Shown piece after piece: positions 24,740-32,932 of a stretch of 36,384 bases of DNA. The stretch is from Nitrospirota bacterium (GTDB taxonomy: Bacteria; JACPQY01): assembly GCA_016190245.1 (NCBI GenBank), contig JACPQY010000027.1, positions 1-36,384 on the forward strand, in the 5' to 3' direction. How positions within the stretch are numbered: the first letter of the stretch is position 1; each line of letters opens with the position of its first letter. The notes below the pieces were generated by a model. The model had not been told where the DNA came from and ran no database searches. It saw nothing but the letters and a program-made list of their open reading frames with translations. The translations under genes and the position numbers were made by a program.

Positions 24740-26341
24740 ATGTCGGGTGGAAAGGTCTACATCTACGATACCACCTTGCGGGACGGGACCCAGGGGGAGG
24801 GTGTGAACTTCTCCGCGCGCGACAAGGTTCGCGTGCTCCATCTGCTGGATGACTTGGGCATCGACTACGTGGAGGGGGGGTACCCGGGCTCGAATCCCCG
24901 GGATCGGAGATTCTTCGAGCTGTGCCGAACCGCCAAGTTGCGGCATAGCCATCTGGTGGCGTTTGGGATGACGCACAAGACCGGGAGGAAGCCGGACTCC
25001 GACCCGCTGATTGACGAGCTTGTCCAGTCCGGTGCGGAGGCGTTTGCCATCGTGGGAAAGACCTCCCTGCTGCATGTTCGGGAGGTGCTGGGAACGACTC
25101 CCGAGGAGAACCTCCAGAGCATCCACGACACTCTGAGGTACTTGGCCAAGTTTTCGAAGGAACTTATTTTCGATGCGGAGCATTTTTTCGATGCATTCAA
25201 GGAGGATCGGGACCACGCGTTCAAGGCCCTCGATGCAGCCAAGGCGGGCGGAGCCGCTTGGCTGGTGCTGTGCGATACGAACGGCGGCAGCCTCACCCAC
25301 GAGGTGGTGGCGGCGACGCGCGCCGTGGTGGAGCGGTTCAGCGGAGCGGGCGTCGGGATCGGCATTCACACGCACAACGACGGCGAACTCGCCGTCGCCA
25401 ACGCCTTGGCGGCGGTGGAGGCGGGTGCCACCCAGGTCCACGGCACCATGAACGGTTTCGGGGAGCGTTGCGGGAACGCCAACCTCTGCTCCATCATCCC
25501 GAACCTCGAGCTCAAGATGGGGTGCCAAACGGTGGGGCGGGAGAACCTTAAGAAGCTGCGCGAGGTGTCGCACCTGCTCTTCGAGTTGGCCAACATCGTC
25601 CCGCCCCGGCACCAGCCGTACGTGGGCGACGCGGCCTTCGCCCACAAGGGGGGCATGCACGTCAGCGGTGTCACCAAGGTGTCTCGATCCTACGAGCACG
25701 TCGATCCCGAGGCGATCGGCAACCGCCGGCGAGTCCTCGTGTCCGATCTCTCGGGCGGGAGCAACGTGGTGGCCAAGGCCCGGGAGTACGGAGTGAAGGT
25801 GGACACGGGTTCGAAGGCCGTGCAAGCGATCCTCGCGGAGCTGAAGGATCTCGAGAATCGCGGCTACGAGTTCGAGGGCGCCGAGGGGTCGTTCGAGCTT
25901 CTCATGCAGAGGCTCAACGGCCGGAACGCGCGGTATTTCAAGCTTCTCGGCTTCCGCGTGATCGACGAGAAGCGCAAGGAGGGCGAGGCGCCGATCTCGG
26001 AAGCGACCATCATGATCGAGGTGGACGGTGTATCGGAGCACACGGCGGCCGTCGGAAACGGCCCGGTGAATGCGCTCGACAACGCCCTTCGGAAGGCGCT
26101 CGAGAAATTCTATCCGGCGATCCGCGAGGTGGAATTGCGGGACTATAAGGTGCGGGTCCTCACGGGGGATTCCGGCACCGGCGCGCAGGTGAGGGTGCTC
26201 ATCGAATCCGGCGACCACGAGGATACGTGGGGAACCGTGGGCGTATCGCACAACATCATCGAGGCTTCGTGGCAGGCGTTGGTGGACAGCCTTGCCTACA
26301 AGCTCTACAAGGACGAGAAAAGGCGGGCGGTGGCATCGTGA
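24740..26341 (+). CDS. cimA: (R)-citramalate synthase
   Basis: Condenses acetyl-CoA and pyruvate to citramalate, opening a threonine-independent route to isoleucine. The 533 residues have the HMGL-like barrel with DTTLRDGTQGEGVNFSARDK, VEGGYPGSNPRD, CDTNGGSLTHEV, the metal-binding HTHNDGELAVANA and NGFGERCGNANL. The C-terminal regulatory domain (from about 385, with EATIMIEVDG and NALDNALRKALEKF) fits the CimA/LeuA type. GQGEGVNF and overall length favour citramalate synthase over isopropylmalate synthase. It is the first gene of a five-gene unit, and its stop overlaps the next start as GTGA. Confidence 0.94.
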   Translation: MSGGKVYIYDTTLRDGTQGEGVNFSARDKVRVLHLLDDLGIDYVEGGYPGSNPRDRRFFELCRTAKLRHSHLVAFGMTHKTGRKPDSDPLIDELVQSGAEAFAIVGKTSLLHVREVLGTTPEENLQSIHDTLRYLAKFSKELIFDAEHFFDAFKEDRDHAFKALDAAKAGGAAWLVLCDTNGGSLTHEVVAATRAVVERFSGAGVGIGIHTHNDGELAVANALAAVEAGATQVHGTMNGFGERCGNANLCSIIPNLELKMGCQTVGRENLKKLREVSHLLFELANIVPPRHQPYVGDAAFAHKGGMHVSGVTKVSRSYEHVDPEAIGNRRRVLVSDLSGGSNVVAKAREYGVKVDTGSKAVQAILAELKDLENRGYEFEGAEGSFELLMQRLNGRNARYFKLLGFRVIDEKRKEGEAPISEATIMIEVDGVSEHTAAVGNGPVNALDNALRKALEKFYPAIREVELRDYKVRVLTGDSGTGAQVRVLIESGDHEDTWGTVGVSHNIIEASWQALVDSLAYKLYKDEKRRAVAS

Positions 26342-26760
26342 CCCCGCAGGGCATCCTGATCCTGGCGATGGGCGCGGCCATCGGTGCACAGGCGCTTGAT
26401 GGGGCGAATCTGGGTGGGCGGCGTCCGGCGGGCGGTGGGGAGACGGCCGGGCCTTCGGGGCCCGACGTGGCCGAGGTCCAGCTCGAGGGCCGGCGGCATG
26501 TCGTTTCAGCCGACGCCTCGACTGCCGGCCTCGCGATCGATCCCGTCCGAGGGTTGCTCTTCTTCCGCCGGATGCCTTTGAACCGGGTGGATGAGCGGGA
26601 CTTGAACGAGATCCCGGGCGTCGGGCCCGCCCTGGCTCGGCGGATCGTGGAGTTGCGCGACGGTCTGGGTCGGCCGCTCACGCGCCACGACCTGGGCCAT
26701 CTTCCGGGCGTCGGGCCCGTGACCCTGGAGACGCTCGACCTGTATGTGGATATCCCATGA
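26338..26760 (+). CDS. ComEA-like helix-hairpin-helix protein
   Basis: Small protein of 140 residues from GTG 26338, whose GTGA overlap with the cimA stop marks the start. A short hydrophobic N-terminus (GILILAMGAAIGAQAL) may be a signal or anchor. The C-terminal 60 residues hold two helix-hairpin-helix motifs: LNEIPGVGPALARRIVELR and LGHLPGVGPVTLETL. This fits the ComEA family, which binds incoming DNA in natural transformation, or small nucleic-acid-binding relatives. The ATG of gmk overlaps its TGA (ATGA), so all three genes are coupled. A competence role is a family-based suggestion only. Confidence 0.8.
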   Translation: MTPQGILILAMGAAIGAQALDGANLGGRRPAGGGETAGPSGPDVAEVQLEGRRHVVSADASTAGLAIDPVRGLLFFRRMPLNRVDERDLNEIPGVGPALARRIVELRDGLGRPLTRHDLGHLPGVGPVTLETLDLYVDIP

Positions 26761-27377
26761 GCGAATTCACGTCTAGGAATGGGAGGGGACTGGTGTTCGT
26801 CGTCTCGGCGCCGTCGGGTACCGGGAAGAGCACGGTTGTCTCCCGTGTGCTCAGGCGTGCTCCCCGCTTGGCGCGGTCGGTTTCATGGACGACCCGCACG
26901 CCGCGGCGCGGAGAGCGGGAGGGGCGCGACTATCGGTATGTGGGCCTGTCGGAGTTTCAGCGGATGGCCCGTCGGGGCCAGTTCGTAGAGTGGAAGCGCG
27001 TGGTGGGGCACTACTACGGCACGCCGAAGTCCGACCTCGAACAGGCGTGGAGCCGTGGGTATGACTTGGTCTGTGTCATCGATGTCCAGGGCGGTCGGGA
27101 GATGCGGCGGCGGGTGCCGACCACCGTGCTCGTGTTTCTGCTGCCGCCTTCTCTCAAGGAGCTGGAGCGCAGGCTCCGCGAGCGGGGAGACACGCCGGGG
27201 GAGGAGATCCGCCGGCGACTCACAACGGCGCGGCAGGAGTTGCATGCCGCCCGGGAATACGATTATCTCGTGGTCAATCGAGACCTGAGGACGGCCGCCG
27301 AAAGGCTGCGGTGCATCGTCGAAGCCGAGCGTTGCCGCCGGCGCGGTCGAGCCTCGATGAACTTCTTGGAAGCATGA
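26757..27377 (+). CDS. gmk: Guanylate kinase
   Basis: Phosphorylates GMP/dGMP to the diphosphate. The 206 residues have the P-loop APSGTGKST, the GMP-binding SVSWTTRTPRRGEREGRDYRY segment, FVEWKRVVGHYYGTP, and IDVQGGREMRRRVP. The family core is complete. A few N-terminal residues precede the beta strand GLVFVVSAP. It supplies GDP/GTP, the substrate of the downstream Rel enzyme, and the gmk-rpoZ-rel order is common in bacteria. Confidence 0.97.
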   Translation: MSEFTSRNGRGLVFVVSAPSGTGKSTVVSRVLRRAPRLARSVSWTTRTPRRGEREGRDYRYVGLSEFQRMARRGQFVEWKRVVGHYYGTPKSDLEQAWSRGYDLVCVIDVQGGREMRRRVPTTVLVFLLPPSLKELERRLRERGDTPGEEIRRRLTTARQELHAAREYDYLVVNRDLRTAAERLRCIVEAERCRRRGRASMNFLEA

Positions 27378-27392
27378 AACGGAGGATCTAGT

Positions 27393-27608
27393 ATGGCACG
27401 TATCACCGTCGAAGACTGCCTCGACCGGGTGGACAACAGGTTCGAACTGATCCTGATGGCCAGCCAGCGCGTGAAGCAACTGCTCAACGGCTCGCGGCCC
27501 CTGGTCGAGTGCGACAACAAGGAGATCGTGACGGCCCTGCGCGAAATTGCCGCGGGGTCCGTGAAAAAGCGGACCGATGAGTCCGCCCCGCCGGAGGCAG
27601 GTGGCTAA
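27393..27608 (+). CDS. rpoZ: RNA polymerase omega subunit
   Basis: Small polymerase subunit that helps fold beta-prime and, in some bacteria, forms part of a ppGpp site. The 71 residues show the expected pattern [23 protein letters not shown]... with [14 protein letters not shown] and [19 protein letters not shown] site precedes the ATG. Its last codons overlap the start of rel (GTG 27601). Placement between gmk and rel is the standard arrangement. Confidence 0.96.
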   Translation: MARITVEDCLDRVDNRFELILMASQRVKQLLNGSRPLVECDNKEIVTALREIAAGSVKKRTDESAPPEAGG

Positions 27609-29763
27609 GTTCAGCGATCTCCTCGACGCGCTCGCCGAGCGCTTCTCGCCCGTTCACCTGGATGTGGTGAAACGGGCCTACGTTTTTTCCGCCCGCGTCC
27701 ACAAAGGCCAGGTGCGGGTCTCGGGCGAGCCCTATCTCAATCACCTCATCGAGGTGGCCTACGTCGTCACCCAGATGAAGATGGACCCGGAGTCCGTGGC
27801 GGCGGCCCTCCTGCACGACACGGTGGAGGACACGGGCACGAGCCTCGAACAGGTCGAGGAGGCTTTCGGCAACCGCATCCGGGACATGGTGGAGAGCCTC
27901 ACCAAGATCAGCCGGATCGATTTCAAGAGCCGCGAGGAGAAGCAGGCGGAGAACTTCCGGAAAATGGTTCTTCACCTGGCCGGCGACTACCGCGTCCTGC
28001 TCGTGAAGCTGGCCGATCGCCTCCACAACATGCGAACGATCGAGTACCTGCCGCCGGAGCGCCGGGAGAAGGTGGCGGAGGAGACGATGCAGATCTACGG
28101 CCGCCTGGCGCATCGGCTCGGCGTGGACTGGATCCGGCGCGAGCTCGAGGACCTGGCATTCCGAGCTCTGAAGCCCGTCCTCTATCGCAACATCGAGACG
28201 CAGCTCAAGAAGCTGCGCACCGCGCGCGAGGATCTCGTGAAGGAAGTGACCGAGACGGTGAGCGCCAAACTGAAAGAGATGGGGATCCAGCACGAGGTGG
28301 AGGCACGGTTGAAGAACGTCTTCAGCATCCACCGCAAGATGGAAATGGAGGGGCTCGAGTTCGACCAGATCAACGACATCCTGGGCTTCCGCATCATCGC
28401 CGAGACGACGAATGACTGCTACGCCGCCCTCGGCGCCGTGCACGCCGTCTACACGCCCGTTCCTGGACGCTTCAAGGACTACGTCGCCTTGCCCAAGGCC
28501 AACATGTACCAGTCGCTCCACACCTGCGTGATCGGGCCGGCGGGTTTCCGGATGGAGGTCCAGATCCGTACGAGGGACATGCACTGGGTTGCGGAGGAGG
28601 GGATCGCCGCCCACTGGCGGTACCGCGAAGGGCGCTCCGGGACGAGCAAAGAAGATGAGACCTTCGCCTGGTTGCGCCGCATGATCGAATGGCAGAAATC
28701 CATCCGCGATCCCAACGAATTCCTCGATTCCCTCCGGCTGGACCTGTATGCCGACGACATTTTCGTATTCACGCCCAAGGGCGACATTCGCAGGTTCCCC
28801 AAGAGCGCCACGCCGCTCGACTTCGCGTACAGCATCCATTCCGGGCTCGGGCACCACTGCGTGGCGGCGAAGGTCAACGGCCGACTGGTTGAGCTGGGCT
28901 ATGTCCTAACGGACGGCGACACCGTCGAGATCGTCACGTCGCCTACCCAGACGCCCAAGAAGGAGTGGTCCGATCTCGTGAAGACGGCCAAGGCCCGGGC
29001 CAGCGTACGGAGGTGGGTAAAGAGGGAGGAGCGTGAGAAGAGCCGCCGCCTCGGGCGCGAGCTTCTTGAAAAGGAATTGATCAAGCATGGCGTGAACCTC
29101 GAAGTGGTGCTGCAGAACGGCGCGTTGGCGGGCGTGCTGGAGGGATTCCAGCTCACGGAGGTCGAGAAGCTCTTTCAGAAGATCGGGTACGGCAAGTTGG
29201 CGGTGGGTGACGTGGCGGAGAAACTGTTGCCGGGTGGGGAGCCCAAGAAGGACCTGACGCAGCGGATCATCACGCCCATCCAGCAGATCTTCATGCGCGC
29301 CATGGGGCGCACGCCGGGGGTGGTGAAGGTGGAGGGGAAATCGGATGTGCTCGTCCACTTTGGCCGGTGTTGCGACCCGCTACCGGGCGAGAGCATCGTG
29401 GGGTACATGGTGTACGGGAAGGGCGTCAGCGTCCACGCCGCGTCGTGTCCGAACGCCATGCGCCACGATCCCGAGCGGCGGGTGGACGTGAAATGGGACC
29501 TGAAGGAGGGCAACACCCTGCCGGTGAAGATCCGCGTGTTCTCCGCCGACACGATGGGCCTCCTGGCCAAGATCAGCCGCGTCATCTCGAAGACCAAGAC
29601 GAACATCATCTCGGCGCGTGTCTACACCACGCACGACCAGAAGGCCGTGCAGATTTTCGAGCTCGTGGTGTCGGATGCGGATCAGCTCCACTCGGTGATG
29701 CGGGCGATCGAGAAGGTCCCGTCGGTGATCGCGGTCGAGCGGTTCCGAGAGGCCGCGGGCTGA
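27601..29763 (+). CDS. rel: Bifunctional (p)ppGpp synthetase/hydrolase
   Basis: Makes and degrades the alarmone (p)ppGpp. From GTG 27601, preceded by CGGAGGCAG and overlapping the rpoZ end by 8 nt, it has 720 residues. The N-terminal hydrolase carries the HD motif ([10 protein letters not shown]), the synthetase carries [20 protein letters not shown], followed by a TGS domain ([14 protein letters not shown]), a zinc-like region ([16 protein letters not shown]) and a C-terminal ACT domain ([14 protein letters not shown]). RFKD corresponds to the RxKD type of bifunctional enzymes, and the HD box is intact, so both activities are expected. It ends the operon; the hairpin near 29825 may terminate it. 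Confidence 0.97.
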   Translation: MAKFSDLLDALAERFSPVHLDVVKRAYVFSARVHKGQVRVSGEPYLNHLIEVAYVVTQMKMDPESVAAALLHDTVEDTGTSLEQVEEAFGNRIRDMVESLTKISRIDFKSREEKQAENFRKMVLHLAGDYRVLLVKLADRLHNMRTIEYLPPERREKVAEETMQIYGRLAHRLGVDWIRRELEDLAFRALKPVLYRNIETQLKKLRTAREDLVKEVTETVSAKLKEMGIQHEVEARLKNVFSIHRKMEMEGLEFDQINDILGFRIIAETTNDCYAALGAVHAVYTPVPGRFKDYVALPKANMYQSLHTCVIGPAGFRMEVQIRTRDMHWVAEEGIAAHWRYREGRSGTSKEDETFAWLRRMIEWQKSIRDPNEFLDSLRLDLYADDIFVFTPKGDIRRFPKSATPLDFAYSIHSGLGHHCVAAKVNGRLVELGYVLTDGDTVEIVTSPTQTPKKEWSDLVKTAKARASVRRWVKREEREKSRRLGRELLEKELIKHGVNLEVVLQNGALAGVLEGFQLTEVEKLFQKIGYGKLAVGDVAEKLLPGGEPKKDLTQRIITPIQQIFMRAMGRTPGVVKVEGKSDVLVHFGRCCDPLPGESIVGYMVYGKGVSVHAASCPNAMRHDPERRVDVKWDLKEGNTLPVKIRVFSADTMGLLAKISRVISKTKTNIISARVYTTHDQKAVQIFELVVSDADQLHSVMRAIEKVPSVIAVERFREAAG

Positions 29764-29821
29764 GTGCCCAGCCTAGCGCCGATGCTGACGGCTCTGGAAC
29801 TCCCCACCCCGACCCTCCCCG

Positions 29822-29847
29822 CCTGTCCGCCTCGGCGGACGGGCAGG
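29822..29847 (+). terminator. GC-rich hairpin after rel
   Basis: GTCCGCC and GGCGGAC form a perfect 7-bp stem with possible outer pairing (CCT/AGG). No T tract follows, so it is a weak terminator candidate or part of a dispersed intergenic repeat. Confidence 0.3.
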
Positions 29848-29895
29848 TCCTCTTCGAGGAGAAGGAGCGCTCCCTCTCATTGAAAGGCCTTGGTC

Positions 29896-30022
29896 CATGC
29901 CGCGCCGTCCTGGGCGCGGCGACACCTGGACAACGAGTCCTGGTGCCACGAAAGGAAGGCAGGCCAGGAAGGCCTGCGAATAGCGTGGCATTGCATGGCC
30001 CCATGCCGTCCTCGGCAAGGGG
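29896..30022. repeat. Dispersed intergenic repeat, copy A
   Basis: Three blocks recur in the spacer at 32660-32729: CATGCCGCGCC (29896), CGCGGCGACA (29915) and a 29-bp block starting CATGGCCCCATGCC (29994-30022) and ending GGCAAGGGG with 27 of 29 matches. In this copy the second and third blocks are separated by about 70 nt. The rest of the 309-nt gap (29764-30072) has no gene, only C- and G-rich low-complexity sequence. Confidence 0.7.
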
Positions 30023-30072
30023 GAGAGGGGGGGATGAGGGTTTCCGAGTAGTCTCTTGACCGGCAATCCGCC

Positions 30073-30795
30073 TCACTCCGGCCGGGCCGGTCGTCGGGGG
30101 CGGTGGAGGATAAGGACGAACTCTCCGCGGGGTTCGCCTTCGCTGAGGCGCGCCGCCAGATCGGCGGGGCGGCCTTGGAGGATCGTTTCGTGGACCTTCG
30201 TGGCTTCCCGGATGAGACAAACGGTTGCGTCGGGCGTTTGTGCGGAGAGCGCGTCGAGCGTGTCCTTGACCCGGTAGGGTGATTCGAAGAAGACGTACGT
30301 GCCGCTGTCCCTCCGCATGCGTTCGCAGATGCGCCGTTGGTGGCCGGGTTTCCGCGGAAAGAACCCGCCGAACACAATGGGGAGGGTGGGGAACCCGGAG
30401 ACGGACACGGCGGCCGTGAGGGCAGACGCGCCGGGAACCGGCGAGACGGGAAGGCCGGCATCGAGAACGGCAGAGACGATGGTGGCCCCGGGGTCCGAAA
30501 CCCCGGGTGTTCCGGCCTCCGACACGAGCGCCAAGCGTCTCCCCTCCCCGAGCCATTCCAGCACCTGCCGGGCCCGCCGGCTCTCGTTGTGCGCGTGCAG
30601 GCTGACCAGTGGGCGGTGGATGGCGTGGTGCGAGAGGAGCGCGCGCGTGGTGCGCGTGTCCTCCGCCAAGATGAAATCGGCCTCCCCGAGGATCCGGATC
30701 GCCCTCAGCGTGATGTCTTCGAGGTTGCCGATCGGCGTGGCGACGACGTACAGGATGCCGGGTTGGGGGGGAGTGTTCTCCGCCAAGTTCGGCAT
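30073..30795 (-). CDS. rsmI: 16S rRNA (cytidine-1402 2'-O) methyltransferase
   Basis: SAM-dependent enzyme that methylates the ribose of C1402 in 16S rRNA. The core begins GILYVVATPIGNLEDITLRA and continues with ILAEDTRTTRALL, LVSEAGTPGVSDPG, VSPVPGASALTAAVSVSGF and FFPRKPGHQRR, all hallmarks of RsmI. About 240 residues remain, which is usual. ATG 30795 overlaps a perfect TATAAT (30799-30794); if that is the true -10 box, translation could begin at TTG 30786, seven bases further on, as a leaderless start. Longer readings would add an unconserved Arg-rich tail. Confidence 0.94.
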   Translation of the reverse strand: MPNLAENTPPQPGILYVVATPIGNLEDITLRAIRILGEADFILAEDTRTTRALLSHHAIHRPLVSLHAHNESRRARQVLEWLGEGRRLALVSEAGTPGVSDPGATIVSAVLDAGLPVSPVPGASALTAAVSVSGFPTLPIVFGGFFPRKPGHQRRICERMRRDSGTYVFFESPYRVKDTLDALSAQTPDATVCLIREATKVHETILQGRPADLAARLSEGEPRGEFVLILHRPRRPARPE

Positions 30796-30855
30796 TATAG
30801 CGCGGGGCGGCGAGACCGCACGTCGAGGCCGCCCTTCGGCGACTTCCACACGCGG

Positions 30856-30884
30856 TTGATTCATAGTACCCTGCCGCGTAAAAT
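30856..30884 (+). promoter_or_regulatory. Predicted promoter of the UbiB-family gene
   Basis: TTGATT (30856-30861), a 17-nt spacer and TAAAAT (30879-30884). The leader to ATG 30930 would be about 40 nt; AAGGA abuts the ATG directly, which is too close for a standard ribosome site. Confidence 0.5.
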
Positions 30885-30929
30885 GTTTCTCGCCCTCATC
30901 AAGGATCGCACATAGAGCATTTCCAAGGA

Positions 30930-32624
30930 ATGGATCTCCAGCAATTCCTCACCGTCCACCGAACTTACAAGAGCTTCGGCCGGCTCCGGGAGATTGTGAC
31001 CATCCTTTCGAGGCACGGCCTTTCCCAGTTCTCGCAGGCGACGCCGCTGATCGGGCGCATCCCGGGGGTGTCGCGGTGGCGAAGGGGGGCCAAGGGGGGC
31101 CTGGAAGATGCGCCCCTGCCTCGTCGCATTCGCTGGGCGATGGAGGAGTTGGGTCCCACCTTCGTGAAGCTGGGGCAGATGCTCTCCATGCGGCCTGATC
31201 TCGTGCCGCCCGACTACGTTGCGGAGTTCCAGCATCTCCAGGATGCCGTGAATCCGCTCCCCTGGGACGCAGTTCGACCTCTCTTGAAGGAACGGCTGGG
31301 AGGCGAGCCGCACGAGGTGTTCGCGGCGATCAACGAGCGGCCCATGGCCTCGGCCAGCATCGCGCAAGTTCACGAGGCGCGGCTCCGGTCGGGCGAGGTC
31401 ATCGTCGTCAAACTCCAGCGGCCCGGCATCGGGCCGACCGTGGAAGAAGACCTCGACATCCTCGGTCTCCTCGCGCAGTTCATGGTCAAGGCCTTCCCGG
31501 AGCTGGAAGTTCTCAACCCGGTGGGCGTGGTGGAGGAATTCGGAAGAACGATCCGCCGCGAGCTCGACTTCCGGATCGAGGCCCACAATATCGAGGTGAT
31601 CCGCCGGAATTTCGAGACCTACGAGGGCGTGCGGATCCCCCGCGTCCACACGGAGCTGACCGGAGAGCGCGTGCTCGTCATGGAGAAGATCGAGGGGGTG
31701 AAGGTGACCGACATCGAGGCCATCCGGCGGATGGGTCACGACCCCGTTGCGCTGGCCCGCCGCGGCGCCGACATCGTCATCAAACAGGTGCTCAAGGACG
31801 GCGTTTTCCATGGCGACCTCCACGCGGGCAACATCCTTGTGACGCCGAAAGGCGAAGTGGGCCTCCTCGATTTCGGCGTTCTGGGGCACATGGACAAGAA
31901 ACTCATCCGCGGCATCGCGACCATTTTCGTGGGTCTGATGGAACAGGAGTTCGGCCTGATCGCCGAGGAGATCATTGACCTGTGCCAGCCCCGTTCGTAC
32001 GTGGACATCACGCAGTTCGAACGCGACGTCCGCAACGCGGTTTTGCCTTACTTCGGGCTGGAGTTGGCGCAACTGAACGTGGGCTTGGTCCTCCTGGAGA
32101 CTTTCGGCCTCGCGTTCAAGTACAGGCTGAAGGTCCCGCAGGACCTTTTCCTTCTGGCCCGATCACTGGTTACCATCGAAAGCATTGGTCGCACGCTGGA
32201 TCCGAAGTTCGACGTCCTCGCCGTCGGCTCCACCTACACGAAAGACCTGGCGGCGAAGCAGTTGGATCCGGAGACGCTGCGCAAAGAAGCGCTGGTGCTC
32301 GGGCGGACCTACCTTCGGGTCGCGTCCCAGCTTCCCTACCAGGCGAGGGCCTTCGCCGCGCGGGCGGTCACCGACGGAATCCGTATCGAGGTGAATCACC
32401 CGGGGCTCGAGGGGGCCGTGCGCCGCCAGGAGCGGGCCGTCAATCGCGTGGCCCTTTCGATCCTGAGCGCCACGCTCCTTGCAGGGGGGGGGCTGCTGCT
32501 GGCCGCGGGAGCGGACATCCGATTCCACGGCGTCCCGATCCTCTTTACAGTCTCGGCCCTGGGAGCGGCGGCCTTGGGCGCGTTCGCGCTCGTGGGGATG
32601 CTCGGCCCCGTGCTCAGGAGGTAG
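30930..32624 (+). CDS. ubiB: ABC1/UbiB-family atypical kinase
   Basis: Membrane-associated kinase-like ATPase of the family required for isoprenoid quinone synthesis. The 564 residues carry the family KxGQ element (FVKLGQMLSMRPDLVPPDY), the Ala-rich ASIAQVHEA loop, VVKLQRPGI with the ATP-binding Lys, the catalytic-loop equivalent FHGDLHAGNIL and the metal-binding LLDFGVLG. Two C-terminal hydrophobic helices (VALSILSATLLAGGGLLLA and LFTVSALGAAALGAFALVG) anchor it. A G9 run falls in LLAGGGLL. The symbol follows the family; the actual quinone pathway (ubiquinone or menaquinone) cannot be told here. Confidence 0.9.
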   Translation: MDLQQFLTVHRTYKSFGRLREIVTILSRHGLSQFSQATPLIGRIPGVSRWRRGAKGGLEDAPLPRRIRWAMEELGPTFVKLGQMLSMRPDLVPPDYVAEFQHLQDAVNPLPWDAVRPLLKERLGGEPHEVFAAINERPMASASIAQVHEARLRSGEVIVVKLQRPGIGPTVEEDLDILGLLAQFMVKAFPELEVLNPVGVVEEFGRTIRRELDFRIEAHNIEVIRRNFETYEGVRIPRVHTELTGERVLVMEKIEGVKVTDIEAIRRMGHDPVALARRGADIVIKQVLKDGVFHGDLHAGNILVTPKGEVGLLDFGVLGHMDKKLIRGIATIFVGLMEQEFGLIAEEIIDLCQPRSYVDITQFERDVRNAVLPYFGLELAQLNVGLVLLETFGLAFKYRLKVPQDLFLLARSLVTIESIGRTLDPKFDVLAVGSTYTKDLAAKQLDPETLRKEALVLGRTYLRVASQLPYQARAFAARAVTDGIRIEVNHPGLEGAVRRQERAVNRVALSILSATLLAGGGLLLAAGADIRFHGVPILFTVSALGAAALGAFALVGMLGPVLRR

Positions 32625-32659
32625 CCCGCCTTGCTCATCAACTCTGCGAGGCCATGTCC

Positions 32660-32729
32660 CATGCCGCGCCATCTCCGCCGCGGCGGACGCGGCGACATCT
32701 CATGGCCCCATGCCCTCCTTGGCAAGGGG
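32660..32729. repeat. Dispersed intergenic repeat, copy B
   Basis: Same three blocks as at 29896-30022 in the same order and orientation, but compact. A perfect 14-nt palindrome TCCGCCGCGGCGGA (32674-32687) sits between the first two. It lies in a 308-nt gene-free gap (32625-32932). Confidence 0.7.
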
Positions 32730-32788
32730 CCAAGGCGCGCGGGCACCCCCGTACCCTCGCGCTACGCGATGGTGCGGCCGCTTGCGGC

Positions 32789-32873
32789 GGATTACTCACT
32801 CGCCACCTTCAGAATGACATGGGGTCTGGACCCTTGCGGGGAGCTCACCCATCCAAGAGCGCGTGAGTAATCC
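32789..32873. repeat. 85-nt inverted-repeat unit before the GGDEF gene
   Basis: GGATTACTCAC (32789-32799) and GTGAGTAATCC (32863-32873) are perfect 11-bp inverted arms around 63 nt. The interior contains ATGGGGTCTGGACCC, which resembles part of the RAYT end sequence. It may be a small non-autonomous element; no coding potential is seen. Confidence 0.5.
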
Positions 32874-32932
32874 TGGGTAGAGGGAGAGAGGCCGTCCGGG
32901 TGGGATCGTGAGGGTGGGCAGGAACTGAATTC

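Noticed and set aside
24671-26389. A 572-codon minus-strand frame over cimA
   Set aside because: It mirrors cimA exactly and has no recognisable domain; cimA has full family motifs and a promoter.
32625-32932. Short reading frames in the spacer before the GGDEF gene
   Set aside because: They have Arg/Pro-rich composition and no ribosome site, and they coincide with the dispersed repeat and inverted element.
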